Shown: positions 42,341 through 42,443 of the stretch, piece after piece | How the letters are laid out: each line of letters starts with the position of its first letter | How positions within the stretch are numbered: position 1 is the stretch's first letter | Assembly: GCA_031262405.1 (NCBI GenBank) | Contig: JAISHS010000016.1 | Span: 1-42,443, forward strand | Direction of reading: 5' to 3' | Length of the DNA stretch: 42,443 nucleotides | Source: Oscillospiraceae bacterium | GTDB lineage: Bacteria; Bacillota; Clostridia; Oscillospirales; Oscillospiraceae | Position numbers and translations under genes: made by a program | Notes under the pieces: generated by a model | The model's input: the letters and a program-made list of their open reading frames with translations, nothing else | What the model was told of the DNA's origin: nothing | Database searches by the model: none

Positions 42341-42443
42341 CGAGAGAAAGATTGTGTTCTGCCGAAAATCGACTCCTAAACTAGAATAATACATCAAAAA
42401 CACCTCTGATATTTGTTGAAAAAAACTGATGAAACACAGGAAA

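Noticed and set aside
1-42443. tRNA or rRNA genes
   Set aside because: I looked in the intergenic gaps for cloverleaf arms and conserved rRNA segments and saw none; short gaps could still hide small RNAs.

Overview
The window looks like a chromosomal stretch of a moderately GC-rich, Gram-positive gut-type Clostridia (Oscillospiraceae-like, by inference). Supporting signs are strong Shine-Dalgarno sites, three S-layer-homology (SLH) surface proteins, a CwlD-type amidase, the infC-rpmI-rplT operon with a long leader, a membrane pyrophosphatase, and clostridial mobile-element genes (MobC/relaxase, TnpV).

Layout. Positions 1-2400 are the end of a mobilizable element on the minus strand: MobC, relaxase and a third, cut-off gene, behind a hairpin cluster (candidate oriT) and an array of eight ~55-bp repeats. 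Positions 2500-9400 hold two large secreted SLH proteins, one with a degenerate caspase-like domain and one a PL9-type beta-helix lyase. Between them lie TnpV and gene debris. Positions 9215-9364 are a divergent control region with two sigma-A-type promoters and two copies of a 12-bp palindrome. Positions 9425-23820 form the centrepiece, a plus-strand three-gene operon: a 4086-residue NRPS (A-T-C-A-T-C-A-T-C-A-T-Reductase), a MATE exporter fused to an RsbW-like ATPase domain, and PanD. Positions 24075-34962 are minus-strand housekeeping and envelope genes: radA, a CAP/SLH protein, amidase, purB, an aminotransferase, small membrane proteins, an MFS transporter, a DUF1461-type protein, an orphan fumarase beta subunit, rplT, rpmI and infC. 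Positions 35360-38023 are a plus-strand GH13 enzyme and a left-handed beta-helix protein. Positions 38172-42073 hold a minus-strand pyrophosphatase and an acyl-CoA synthetase.

How the genes work together. The NRPS operon reads as a self-contained natural-product locus. Four adenylation domains load four units, three condensation domains join them, and the reductase releases an aldehyde or alcohol. The first adenylation domain lacks the aspartate that binds an alpha-amino group, so I infer a non-amino-acid (or non-alpha-amino) starter and hence an N-capped tripeptide aldehyde, a protease-inhibitor-like shape. The MATE-ATPase fusion is the likely exporter. PanD would supply beta-alanine, either for the phosphopantetheine arms or as a building block. 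No phosphopantetheinyl transferase, MbtH or thioesterase gene is visible here.

A second theme is small heptanucleotide repeats, (AATTGAG)n and (TATCTAT)n, lying at gene 3' ends beside long hairpins. Three of them supply the stop codon of the neighbouring gene.
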